Source: Mansonella perstans (Eukaryota; Nematoda; Chromadorea; Rhabditida; Onchocercidae). From it: a stretch of DNA of 64,000 nucleotides. This document shows, in pieces, positions 52,661 to 64,000 of this stretch. The stretch is taken from positions 212,316 through 276,315 of the forward strand of contig JBAMDO010000058.1 in the NCBI GenBank assembly GCA_037074765.1. The letters are read 5' to 3'. A program made the translations under genes and the position numbers. Numbering within the stretch: position 1 is the stretch's first letter; the number at the start of each line of letters is the position of its first letter. The notes below the pieces were generated by a model. The model saw only the letters and a program-made list of their open reading frames with translations. It had not been told where the DNA came from and ran no database searches.

Positions 52661-55600
52661 TCAATGCAGATTATTAGGCCATTCCGGTACATAATATCTT
52701 CTAATAGAACCTTCTACCAAACGATCCAACCAGTTCGGAAGACCATTCAGCACATCTTCCAGTTTCAGGTGTTGACCTTTACGTAAGGTTTGGACCTACA
52801 ATCGATTAACAAATTCCATAGATTCTGAGGAAGTGACGGAGGATATCATAAAATTTAAAATTCTGAGGAAGTGGAAAAGGATATCAAGAACATTCAAAGT
52901 TAAATTTAAAAAAATTAAGAAATATCTGAATTAAAATAAAATATTTCGCAGCATTAATTTTATTCTAACCTCATCTCGACATGCTTTGTCAACGTCGGAA
53001 TCATCACTGCTACAATCTTTGTCATCATCATCGAAACCTAAGAAATGCTTTTTTCTAGGTGGTGTGTGCATCGGATGATACATATTGAAATATAATTTCC
53101 AGCCGCAGAGCACAAGCACAGTTCCCAGCGTTTTACGAGGATTTATATTTTTCAAGCGTTCATAAACTGATGATCCATCTAGAAATATATTTAAAAGTCC
53201 CAGTTTGAGAGATGAAATAACAGAACTGCTATGATTCTTGCTTTAATTCTATAAATGCCCAATTTCGCAACATTTTTATAATTTCCTTTTTTAGAATTGG
53301 AGGAAAAATCATCATCATACTCTTCAGACGTCAATAAGAGCAAGTTTGTAACAAGAAACCAAACACTTTTTTTACAAACGACGATATTTAAAGATAAAAG
53401 ATCTCAAATGTAGTTACAAAATAAAACGAATACAATTTACAGTAAAGCGACACAGAAAATTTCAAAATTCTCACCTGTTTGTTCACTTTCAACTGGCAAT
53501 GTATGCTCCAGGAGTTTACGGAACCAAGAAAGGTTTTTCTCTACCATTAAATAGCCAAATGAGAATGTTTTGTTGCTAAAAAGTTACAATATTTTGCTGA
53601 AGTTAATTGTCAAAGCGATTGAATATCAACAAACATAAATATTGTAAGCATTGTGCATTGCAAAGGCTTACTTTCGAAATGGCCAAACGTGCTTGGCAAA
53701 CTGTGGTAGCAAAATATCCTTCGATTGTTCATCAACAAGAATTACGATCGACCGACAACCAGGCTTCAGGAGTCTGATCATTCCAAAATATGTTTCGGCT
53801 CTCAGTTCATGCATCATTGGTTCCATTTCGCGCATTATTCTAGAAAAGGATTTTGAATCCCTTACCTAATCTAAAAGAATTATAAACAGAAAAAGAAATC
53901 CGACTGATAGCTAAAACTGAATCATCGCTGCAAAACTCATAAGAAAATCAAAGTTGATTTTATCACTAGTTTTTGTATCACCGCAAAAATTGATCAGATC
54001 CATATAATTTTTTGACAGAACCAATCTACCTTTGCTGTTTTCTGAGGGTTCGTTTTTGACTATTGTTAATTCCAGGCCCAACACGTGGATCTTCGGGATG
54101 CCATTGATCATCATCAGTATGTCCGTTATCTTTCCTTGTTTCCTGAAATATTAGATGAATCTGATCAATTTTGCTCAAAGAAGTTCTAGTAAACGAGTAA
54201 CATAAAAAATTAGAATCTTTTCTTAAGCTTTCATTGTTTTTGAAAAATCACGTAGTTGTCATAATATTATGATTTTCATTTACGATCAAATAAAGACGAA
54301 AACACAAACCTGTGAAACATAACTGCGAGATTTTTCTTCCAGTGCATTTGCATAACTCAATCCATAACCGATAAAAAATATGATCAATAATGTTCCTACA
54401 GCACTCAACAACGGTAAAGATTCTTCCTTTGTCAAACTAAACCATGCAGCTTCAAACATGCGAATAATAACACGAGAAACGCGAGCAAACCATGATGGTT
54501 GATATTCATTTATCTGTAACAAGAAGCAAAGCCTTCAAATATAAGTTATATTTCAGTAATTTCCGAAAACAAGTTCGGTTCAAATAAATTTTATTTTAAG
54601 GGGGAGACATGTGGCGCAAACATGAAACAACAGCTCGAAAAACTTCAGAACTAACACAATAAATCGTAATCGGAAATAAATGATAAATTGGCGTATTTAA
54701 GTGACTGCTTCACTGTATTTCTATGATCATTCCTTCATCCGCAAAGTAAAACAGAAAACACATACCAGCGGTTTAAGAGTTGCATCATAATCTAATTTCG
54801 CCAATCCTTTTATGTACGCCTCCAATTTAAAGTGAAAATCATTTTCACTAATGCTTCCCTTTTTTAACAAACATTCATTCAACCAAGCAAAACGAATTTT
54901 CTTCAGATCATAACGCCAAAGAATCAATAAACCAGGTCCACTTTCCTATAAAAGCAGTTAACCAAATATTAAGAACATCAATTTTAACATAAAATTTTTA
55001 CTTTTGACAAAATCAACATAGAAGCTAGATAGCTCTTCTTCAATTGTAGATGAACATATTTATTTAGGAATTAATATTTACTTAGTTCTTCCATAGTTTC
55101 CTTAACAGATGTTGAAACAGTAGTTTGCATAACCTTTTGTGAAAACTAATACGTAATGCGAAACAATAGAGAGAGATTTGTATGTTTTTTATATCTGACT
55201 AATGTCATAAATTACCTGCAAAGAAGATTGTTCATTTCGTAATCCATCAAAGAAGGTCCTAGCAAATTCTTTTTGTTTATTGACAAAAACATATGTAAAT
55301 TGCAATTTTTCATTCTTGAAATCAGCTCCATGATTACGAACAAAATTGCGAAGTGACGCAATGAGCGACAAATCACTGGATGAATCTGTTACCATAAGGA
55401 TAACACAAAGGCTTCGCAAGCTTCGTGATGAAATCGGACAAAGATCATCAAAATAAGACTGACTCGAAAGCTGCAAGTACTCTCATATGCAGTGAAAATG
55501 AAATATTTATATTCTGACACATACAGAACACTGTCACTCTAAAACTGAAATTATTAACCAATATTCCTCTTGCAAAAAAATGCTGCTATTTATTTTAAAA

Positions 55601-58010
55601 AAAGATTAATTACATACCCTTGATAGAGTGAGATGTTTATTTTGTTCAATAAATTCTCCTATGGTGTCGATATGAAACTGTTCACCATTGCTAACTGAAA
55701 GACGAGCAACTGGTCCTTCCTGCAATAATACAATATTTTGTTAAAATGAAAATTATTTCAACTGTGACATCCAATTTTTCCACTCCGAAATGAATAAATT
55801 TTCATAAACTCCAACTTACTTGTGGAAAATCGTTAAAAATCAGAATATTTTCACATTCGAAACATGTAATATCTAAAGCTTGTCGCATTTTAACAATTTC
55901 AGTACTCTGGTCATTCAGATGGACATAAGCAAAACGAGCAAAAGTGGCGTATTTCATTGCAGTAAGCATGTAGCGAATTCGAGGATTCTCTTTGTTTCCA
56001 AAGATTACAACAGAAATCTACAAAAGTAACGATAATTTTCAAGAAGATATCATCGCAGTACAGCAAGAAGAAAGACTACGAAATTTAAGAAATACGAATT
56101 CTACTTCTCAGCGAATGGTTTCTTTGCAAGTGCTCCATGTATCACTGAAAAAACTAAAAAAATGAATACCACATTACAACACTCATTATACCGAACTGTG
56201 GCAAACCTTACTTAAAAGCATGATGCTCTGGTCCAGATTTAAGAACAAAAGTAATATAGACGAAAGGATGAAACAAACCTTATTCGAGGTCTGCCATTGG
56301 TCAATAAAACGTCGCAAGCCATCATGATTTGTTATTTTATTTAAGAAGGTATTTGGGATTACATCACGCGCAAAAACACGGACAGCTTTGGGAGTAAGCG
56401 CTACAAATACTATTTCTAAAGAAACTATACAGAAGCAAACATGACTAAAAAAAAAAAAGGCCAGAATATTTTACGTTGCATCGAGCCTCGATAATGGATG
56501 ACGCGTCCTTCCACAACCACAACAATAGACGGCAGTCGCGAAATTCGCAATTTTTCCAATAAATTACCGTCAGTAATTGCATTCACTGTACCAATGCCAT
56601 AGCCTGTAATATTTATGAACATACTATCAAAATTCCAACAATTTCCTGCAAAACGAATTCAATTTCCTCAATCGCATTCGTCGATCTCAAAATAAAAATA
56701 CACTCGTCAAAAAAGTTACTCCCTTTGAATACAATAAATGGTTGCTATCACTGGAGGAAAAATCTACAACTGATTAAATGAATAAAGAGAAACCTTACCA
56801 AGTGGTTCAAGATCGTTTACTACACTTTGCCAAATAGGTTCCAAGTGGAAGCAAAGTTGGCAATAACCGGAATAAGCAAATATTATGATTGGCTGAAAAT
56901 AACTCCGCTCCATTAATGTATGCGAAAATGTCCGCATGGAGATACGATGCTTTTGGAAAAACGAGTTGCCATTATCGAAACCACTAAAACCAAAGCCAAA
57001 CTGAAATAAAATTGAATGACCGCATATTCAACAAAAAGGAAAAATTGATGCAGTTATTTAATCTCTTAGTCAAGCAACTTGCTTTCGAATAATTACTGAA
57101 TTTCATATCAAGAATCTGAAATAATATGCATGTCAGATTTGAATGTTATGACTTTAAAAATAATCGCTCTTAACCAAGCAACTATTTATTATCATAACTA
57201 TGGAAGATGGAAAAGAATTCTTTGTAAAATCACTCGCATATTATCAGCAGACAATTGCTTATCAGATAAATTTGGAAGAAAGCAAAAATAATCAATTTTG
57301 TTCTGAATTCCGTACAATTGTTTAAAAACTGAAAAATATACCAAATCATCGAATGGATGATGCGTATATGAATGACTAGAAGGTGGATCGTCGAATGAAC
57401 CGAATTTATCATAGCGTTCCTTTTTCAGCGGATCTGAGAGAATCTGAAAAATTAAATCTAAATTTCAAACATAAATGAACAAATAAGTTTTTTAATATGT
57501 GTTCTACTATAGCCCCACTATAACTTTCTGTGTTTTTAAAGCATTTCAAGATATCGTCTTATAACTGATAATAAATAAATAAATCGAGCTATACTTCATA
57601 AGCACGTGTGATAGCCATGAATTTCTCGTGTGAATCTGGTTTCTCATTCTTATCTGGATGCCTGAAACCATTCTTTGTAACAAATGCTCATTTGTCCATC
57701 AAATATTTAAAATAACTAATTATATCCATTCCGATATTACTCAAATTTAGTTACAATGTTTCAAACGATCATTTTTATCAGCTTTTCATTTACTATTTGT
57801 CCAGAAATTGGTATTATTTATACTTTATAAATAGAGTGAGGAAAAATAAATTTACCACTCTCTAGCCAACGCTTTATACGCATGTTTGATTTCTTTGATG
57901 GTAGCTTTTCGTGAAATACCTAGAACTTGGTATGGATCCTCAATTTCGACTGAAATTATCCGATCTACATAATACAACGATAGTATCACGAAGAATAATG
58001 AATGCTTCAT
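52661..58010 (-). CDS. DNAJC16: DNAJC16 / ERdj8-type J-protein with thioredoxin domain
   Basis: An ER-membrane Hsp70 co-chaperone. ATG 58010 starts a signal peptide (MKHSLFFVILSLYYVDRIIS). A J domain follows (DPYQVLGISRKATIKEIKHA, HPD in WHPDKNEKP, then AYEILSDPLKKERYDKFG). A thioredoxin-like domain (56990-56440) carries the potentially redox-active C-Q-L-C in GYCQLCFHLEPIW and the family block GYGIGTVNAITDG. Further thioredoxin-like repeats lie in the middle. One transmembrane helix near the C-terminus (VGTLLIIFFIGYGLSYA, about 54320-54420) precedes a C-terminal lumenal or cytosolic region. The last exon ends RRYYVPEWPNNLH before TGA at 52661. Order and length agree with human DNAJC16 and C. 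elegans dnj-8. It lies 1.3 kb upstream of DNAJC21 on the same strand. Confidence 0.92.
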
Positions 58011-58386
58011 ATCACTGAAGTTGAATCCTTCGGATTCTGCAAAATTCTTTTAAGCATGAAAAAAAAAAATTCACTTGTAATTTCAGCATCCAAGACTTTT
58101 ATCATTAAGCTTTTCTTCAAGCGCTAAACCTCTGATCGTTGGCTCCTATAAAAGCAATGATAAGAAGGTACTCAATGATTTGGGCAGTTCTGATAATGAT
58201 ATCTGTATGATTAATGTTATTACTGCTAAGCATGGATTTTATTAAACACTATTTTCAGTAGCGACCAATTGTGCCCATGCAAACTTCACTCATCATCAAG
58301 AGAATAAAGATAAATTTTTCCTCAGAGAATGCTCCAATCAAATCTTACTAAATCAATGTGACTTCGGAGAATCTTCCCGGAAGATT

Positions 58387-58710
58387 TAATGTTTAAAATT
58401 AAATTAGCAAATAATTTCAGAAGATTATAAAATACCAATTCGCCTTGCTTAACAATGAATAATATGATAGTTTTTCACAGCGACCCCGCCGCTATTCTTG
58501 CTCTGTCCGCGTAATATTCAGTTTTATATTCGGACGTGCTACCCAGATTAAATTGAGGAAGCGGCATTAGCTTAATTCCCGAATGCGTAGACTGTGTGAT
58601 AGGAAACCTGATAATAAATCTTCTGTCGATGGAATTTTCGATGCAAAATTCATAATGTTCAAAATCAGACTAGCAGATAATTTCAGGAGATGAATATAAA
58701 GTACCAATTC
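58387..58710. repeat. Pair of diverged direct repeats
   Basis: 58387-58441 and 58652-58710 share an ordered series of blocks (TAATGTT.AAAAT, TAGCA.ATAATTTCAG.AGAT, ATA.A.TACCAATTC) at about 265-bp spacing, with roughly a fifth of positions changed. An old tandem duplication or two copies of an interspersed element would explain this. Confidence 0.65.
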
Positions 58711-59162
58711 CCAGGCTAACATGGTATTTGCAAGCATTGTGGCTTAAACATCTTCCAGTAATTTCTTACTAGTTTTTCATCACGTTGAATAGACGTATAC
58801 GACCGTAGAATTCCTATCGAACCATATCCAGTTTTCATAAACATATGTATTTAGAGTAAGATTTCATATTGGATTATTCAGATATCAGGTACTGTGCTGG
58901 AACTCAATAAGAGGTAAAAAAGAGGAAAACTCTTTACATGCAAACTACAAATTTTGCTATATAGTGTGTTAAAAAAATGTCCTGAATTGCTCTTAAAAAA
59001 TTCCTCACATATTTGTTATGCCATTTCTAAAAATTAACACTCTAATTTGTTCGTCTTCTTTTTCTTCAATTTATAGATGAAATCACTGTTCTCTTTATGA
59101 TATTATGATTGAAATGACTGAAAGATTACAATTACCAACCCCTATACAGTCATATCATCATT

Positions 59163-59302
59163 GTTATCAACTATCAGTTAACAATGGTAAATGTTATCAA
59201 CTATCAGCTAACAATGGTAAATGTTACCAACTATCAGCTACCATTATTCAATTTATAGATGAAATCACCATTGTTATCAACTATCAGCTAACAATGGTAA
59301 AT
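59163..59302. repeat. 30-bp tandem repeat with hairpin units
   Basis: The unit GTTATCAACTATCAGCTAACAATGGTAAAT occurs at 59163, 59193, 59223 (truncated) and 59273. Copies preceded by CCATT form a 9-bp inverted repeat, CCATTGTTA and TAACAATGG, around a 12-nt loop. The neighbouring phrase AATTTATAGATGAAATCAC also occurs twice (about 59070 and 59249), showing a larger nested duplication. Confidence 0.9.
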
Positions 59303-59460
59303 GGTATCCGATAGAGGACCCTTTTCTTTTTTTTTTTTCTCCTTGTTGACATTGTATATAACATGCAGAGAGTATGAAAAAATGTCAATAACCAGTTATT
59401 TCATTATATTTCACACTATACGAAACATAAATGAGAATAAAAAAAATGTAACTGAACTTT

Positions 59461-59464
<4 letters not shown>

Positions 59465-59492
<28 letters not shown>

Positions 59493-59564
59493 GAAGTGAA
59501 TGTTTTCGAAATTCTTATCAAAATTCCTTTTAAACAATACAAAAAAAAAAAAAAAAAAAAAAAA
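59465..59564. repeat. T26 and A24 homopolymers in inverted orientation
   Basis: An uninterrupted T run (59465-59490) and an uninterrupted A run (59541-59564) are separated by 50 bp. Together they could pair into a long A-T stem. Length is likely variable between individuals and prone to sequencing error. Confidence 0.9.
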
Positions 59565-60916
59565 GATTAAAATAAAGGCAACAATAATAATTGAAAAGAA
59601 AAAAAAAAAGCATTAAATACAAATAATTGAGTGGGTGGCAAATGTATATTTGACCTCTACAACAATTACGATAAAATCAATTTCACTAACACAAATTGTA
59701 ATGAAAACCACAAAAAAATTGAGGTATATATTTTGCTGAAAACAAAAAAAAAAAGAAAAAAAAGAAAAAAATGAACCACGCATTGGGCGAATCAATAAAT
59801 GGAAAAAAATTTTTAAAACAACAGAAGTTAAAAATACTACACAAAATACCATATAAAAATTTTAAGCATGTAAAAATTGTAAGGTAGAAGAGCGAAAATT
59901 GGAGATGAGAGAAAAAAAATAAGATAAGGTAAATTAAATGTTTGCTCACTCGTTTCTTATAAAAAAAGGACAGACCGGTCTGTCAATTCCAGACTGTCAA
60001 GATTTAATCTAGACCAGTATCAATAATAACGAATGATAATGATAGCAACTACTAATGATAACAATTTTATAAACATAAACAAATGAGAAAAAATTTTCAC
60101 CGGATTAATCAAAACCTGTATATACCAAAAGAGACGTGCATATAAAAAGGAAAAATGATAGAAAGCAAAATTGATAAAATGAATAATTCAAATTAATAAA
60201 ATTCTAAAAATAAGAATAAATCGAGTATTGTAAATATTAAAAGATTTGCACAAAAACAAACAATGGAACATATCCCATATTTTGTGCTATTATAACAAAA
60301 TAAATTATTACTTTTTTAGACTATTTATTTTAAAATTAAAAGGAATTGTAAAATCCAATAAATCCATCGCATCATTTTGCTTCTTTCAAACTTCTTTCTT
60401 CTTCCACGTGAAATTTATAAGAAACTTTTGAAATTGGAAAACATTTAGAACGATTCAAAAACAATAATTTCTCCACTGAATTCATATCACTTCGATATCT
60501 GATTTCCAATTCCAGACAATTAGCTCTAATTGTCTTCACATATTTATATTTTTTTGCGATTTCCTCTTCAGAGCTAAACCCTTCTACATTAACCATAGAG
60601 CAAGAAATAAAGTTATAAAAAATTGATGAACATACCAAAGTAAAGGGGAAAAAAAAACCAAAAAATTAACAGTGTCTGCAATAATGTATTCAAGCCAGAA
60701 TTTAAAGTTCTTCATTCAGTGCTGATTCAAGTCTAATTGGTTGAAATAAAAATTTAATTTAAATTCAACTTTTCAAGAACAAAAACGTACGAAATTAACA
60801 AGATTCCTGAATGATCAGAAAAAAGTGAATTTTCAGTATTCAAAACTAATTCAATATCAATTCAGACTGCCATACTACTGAACAAACCACTTTACTTGGA
60901 ATAGCTGCTCGTAAAT

Positions 60917-63900
60917 TTAAAGATAACGAAAAGTATTTGTGACATCAGCAGGGTTAACAGAATGACCAGAATCAAATATTCCTGCTTGTGAAACATAGGT
61001 ACCAGAAGCTGAAGCAGATGGTGGTTGTTGGGCATGACTTGGATAGGTGCCTGAAACTGAAAATTGCCCTGAGTATGGAAAATAAAAATTGTATGAGGTA
61101 TTGGGTCCAGGCGGTACAATGATTGGAGTAACACGTTGCGGCTGAGGTTGATGAGGTGATGATGATGCTCCATTATTCGACATTACTTGTTGCTGCTGCA
61201 CACGATTATGCATCACCGAACCAGGACTGGGTATTGACAAAGGTGATAATGTTGATAAGTTTGCAGTTGGTGGCGGTGTTAGATGAACCGAACTTAAATC
61301 ATCTACATCTGTTGATGACGTCTGCTGTTGTGGCGAAGCTTGCAGAAAAGTCTGCGTGGAAACATCAGTACGCTCTCTAGCTGTTGGTGATGGGATTACT
61401 TCACCAGGCGAATCCACAAATATTTCAATCAACAATGGATCTATCGTTTGACAGCCAAACATTCGAGCAAACTGCACATTCTCGCACAAAATCGAGGAAA
61501 TTTTCTAAAATGATTAATAATTTGTTCGAAATATTTGATAATTCAATTAAATTAAAAGTAAAATTGTGCCCATATTTTCTTAATTTTTAGATAATTCGAC
61601 ACCAAAAGTCATGCTTATTAGCCTCATAAATCCATCAATCACGCCATTTTTCTTCATTATTAATCAGGAAAAACGTCCTTACCGCTAAAGGTGGCAATAA
61701 CAAAAGTATATTGCCAAAACGCGATATAGCAGCAGAAATTGGTTGTTCCACAGAACTTACACGATCGCGTATCATCTGGAATAGCACATGCTGAACGCGA
61801 TCTCGTAAAGTTCCCAAAGCTTGTGAAGTTTCCAAGCTTAAACCTGGTGCATCTGCAATAAACCATGTTATCAGTACAAATAAAAAATGACTTTTAATAC
61901 AGTGATCACATGAAGATTGCCACAAAATATCACAATAATAAAATACTCGTAAGATGTAAGATGCATAAAGGACACGTAAGCAGTAATACATCCTCTAATA
62001 GCATATGTTTGAAAATTTTCATATTTAAAAAATACCGGCATCCAATAGAACAAGCGCTGTTAGAGAAACAATTTCAGCTTCATTAAGTAGCAATTTCCGT
62101 ATAGGTTGTGTCAGTTCATCCAGTATTCGGGCAGCCATGTTGTTCGATAAAAAGCTGCAACAAATCAATATTCCTCATAATTATCGTTTAATGATTGCAA
62201 CAATTAACATTGTCCCAAATGAACAAACCCATAATCATTGTTCCGAGACTGTTTCTTGGTGTACAGCAAATTATTACTTGGAAACAGGGCAGTTCTTTTC
62301 TACCACAAATAGCAAATAATATTCAAGTAATGTAAATTTATGATCAATTAACGACCAATGACCAGATCATAGCAAGTTATCATTTAAATTCTGATCCGGA
62401 CATCGATTTTTCCTTCTTACCCACAGTTGATATACCAACAAAAACCTTTTTTCTAAAAAGCAATTTTCCAGCAAAAATACTTCTTTTATCTGTGAAACAG
62501 CTGCTCTTGACAACACACTGATGCAACGCAACATCTGCTAAAGGCCTACGTTCAAATTTATGGAATGTAATTATCCGTTTTCTTTTCTATCGAATTAATT
62601 GCTCCAGCTAAAAATTTTATACACAGGTCTTCTGGCTAAACCATGAATTTCACGACAAATATTTCAGTGGATGAACTACGGTAATTTAGTAGACAGCTAA
62701 TTTTAACTAGAAAAGAATAGCAAATACTTTCCCGTAAATCTAGAAAATTTCTCGCCACAACTTGAAATTAATAAAAAAATTATACGAAATTCAAAAGACA
62801 CAGATGGGAAAGACAGGAAAGATGTCTTTTCCCTTTGGTTCTCTTTTTCCACAAATTATCCACAATTACTCAAACCTTGTCCCTCTCTGTGAATTCTGAC
62901 TTATCCATGATAAGAAGCATTACTTGTTCTCAAGCAAATGTCTGGGTGTTTGTCGCGGAATCACAGTTCTGTTGCATAAGCACAATAAATCTGGATTGGA
63001 TGTTGCTTGTGCCGTTCGCGCAGCTTGAGTGAATGCACAAAATGCGGCAAACGAACTTTTTAGCACAAAAACCTGTAAAGTGAATTTGATTAAAGTGAAT
63101 TCGAATATGAAAGATGAATTTAAGTATATATGCTTTTTTTATATGTTTTTGTATATTTTCTTCTAATTAGGATATTTCTTCTAAATTCATATATATATAT
63201 ACATACATACATTTCCCTCCCGTTTACACAGATACATTTTTCAGTACATCCTTACACTTTTATTTGTTGATTCTTTGTAAAGTATGATTAGTACAAATTC
63301 AAAATGCACAAATACTTTTTCTTTTTTATTAATGATGATGTACTTTGCATAACTTTTTTTGTCCATAATACGTTTTTTTGTCATTTCAAACTAAATCAAG
63401 GTTCTACCTTGCTTAACATCATTTACATGAGATTTTTTCAGTATGCTAACTTTGAATTGGAGCAACTCACAATGTACTAAAACAAAAAAACTTAGTTCCA
63501 TACTATTCTTTTTTAAGCAGTATTTTACGTGATGTGATTTGAACACTGAAAAAGTTGGTTTAATCGGGATGAACTAATGTCCAATCCCAATTCAACCAAA
63601 AATTTCAACATAAATTATGAATGTTGTATTGAAAAATGAATAGTTAATTATCGATATCCCTACTTTTTCATTGCATTCACCCAGATTGACAAGTGAGAAC
63701 AACGCATCTATCCAATCAACTGCTGCACCGATATATCGTCGTACTGCTTGGGATAATTGCTCCACTGTTGCCGTACGTCCCGCTTCATAACACATCTGTA
63801 GCATTGAATAATTATGGAATATTTAAATTCATATTTTTACAAGTACTTCCAAATTCATATTTTATATCACTGATTTCATTTTACTTATTCATCCATATTG

Positions 63901-64000
63901 TCTACCAGGATACCATCGGCATACTCAATAACGCTATACATAAAAGTGTACGAGTTCTGAAGACACTATTTGGTGTTTAACTTTAGTTATATGATCCCGC
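60917..64000 (-). CDS. HNF4-like nuclear hormone receptor, ligand-binding domain and F tail (5' partial)
   Basis: The gene continues past the right edge. Visible exons, in coding order and consistent phase, are 63795-63681, 63545-63529 (17-nt microexon), 63072-62924, 62154-62036, 61852-61683 and 61504-60917. They encode most of a nuclear-receptor LBD: helix 3 region WIDALFSL and VLKSSFAAFCAFTQAA, helix 7-8 ARILDELTQPIRKLLLNEAE, then LTALVLLDADAPGLS, LRDRVQHVLFQMIRDR, FGNILLLLPPLA and FARMFGCQTIDPLLIEIFVD. The last contains the AF-2 core LLIEIF. LLLLPPL..FGCQTID, like HNF4's LLLLPTL..FGMAKID, points to an HNF4-related (NHR-49/64/69-type) receptor. A Ser/Pro/Gln-rich F domain of about 170 residues follows, ending RYL. 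The DNA-binding domain is expected to the right of the window. Confidence 0.88.
63529..63545 (-). other. 17-nt microexon of the nuclear receptor
   Basis: On the minus strand, TTTTTCAG precedes TGTTCAAATCACATCAC, which is followed by GTAAAAT. The 17 nt (2 + 15) convert the phase 1 exit of the upstream exon into the phase 0 entry of the exon at 63072. They yield Val-Phe-Lys-Ser-His-His. Without it the reading frame is lost. Confidence 0.7.

Larger units (their letters stand above)
58011..60916. other. Repeat-rich intergenic block
   Basis: About 2.9 kb between the DNAJC16 start and the nuclear-receptor stop. It holds a diverged direct repeat pair (58387/58652), a 30-bp tandem repeat with built-in hairpins (59163-59302), a T26 and an A24 tract 50 bp apart (59465-59564) and other A/T homopolymers to 59950. 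No exon was found. The promoter of DNAJC16 should lie at its left end. Confidence 0.6.

Noticed and set aside
58545..58566. Resemblance of ACCCAGATTAAATTGAGG to the spliced leader SL1
   Set aside because: Only a partial match with several changes, with no following donor and Sm site; judged coincidental.
59613..59949. Overlapping minus-strand frames rich in Phe
   Set aside because: They are translations of poly-A tracts read in reverse; no real coding signal.

Overview
This window reads as nuclear DNA from a nematode, most likely a filarial (clade III) worm. The evidence is an AT-rich background, many short exons split by introns with T-rich TTTCAG-type acceptors, and a gene set typical of animals. 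No rRNA, CRISPR array or recognisable transposon was seen. The track of simple open frames is misleading here because almost every gene is broken into exons of 15-400 bp. The gene models below were built by hand, joining exons where splice sites, codon phase and family homology all agreed.

Layout from left to right. Positions 1-8277 (+) hold the 3' part of a C2H2 zinc-finger protein that ends in a BTB domain. Then comes a long intergenic stretch with one tRNA-Thr(TGT) at 12755-12827 (+). Positions 13865-24495 (+) hold a large multi-Tudor protein, about 1,280 residues. Positions 26768-28291 (+) hold a small multi-pass membrane protein I do not recognise. On the minus strand, 29395-33118 encodes an EXT2-type heparan sulfate co-polymerase and 34015-35303 the MICOS subunit MIC19/CHCHD3. 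Positions 36913-38581 (+) encode the prenyl-binding protein PDE6D (PrBP/delta). After about 5 kb with no convincing gene, 43918-46301 (+) encodes a two-pore-domain (K2P/TWK) potassium channel.

Two J-domain genes follow on the minus strand: DNAJC21 (47251-51382, ribosome biogenesis co-chaperone) and DNAJC16 (52661-58010, ER membrane J-protein with a thioredoxin fold). A small uncharacterised plus-strand frame (51788-52042) lies between them. A repeat-rich intergenic block (58011-60916) precedes the 3' half of an HNF4-like nuclear hormone receptor (60917 to beyond the right edge, minus).

The genes are unrelated housekeeping, signalling and regulatory loci and do not form one pathway. The most notable observations are: the reversed finger-BTB order; an exon-like 'poison' segment and a probable GC-AG intron inside the Tudor gene; a very well supported GC-AG intron in PDE6D; a 19-bp duplication that doubles the splice donor inside the K2P selectivity-filter codons; an EXT2-type enzyme whose DxD metal motif reads D-E-N; and a 17-nt microexon in the nuclear receptor. 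I did not find a clearly new multi-gene system.
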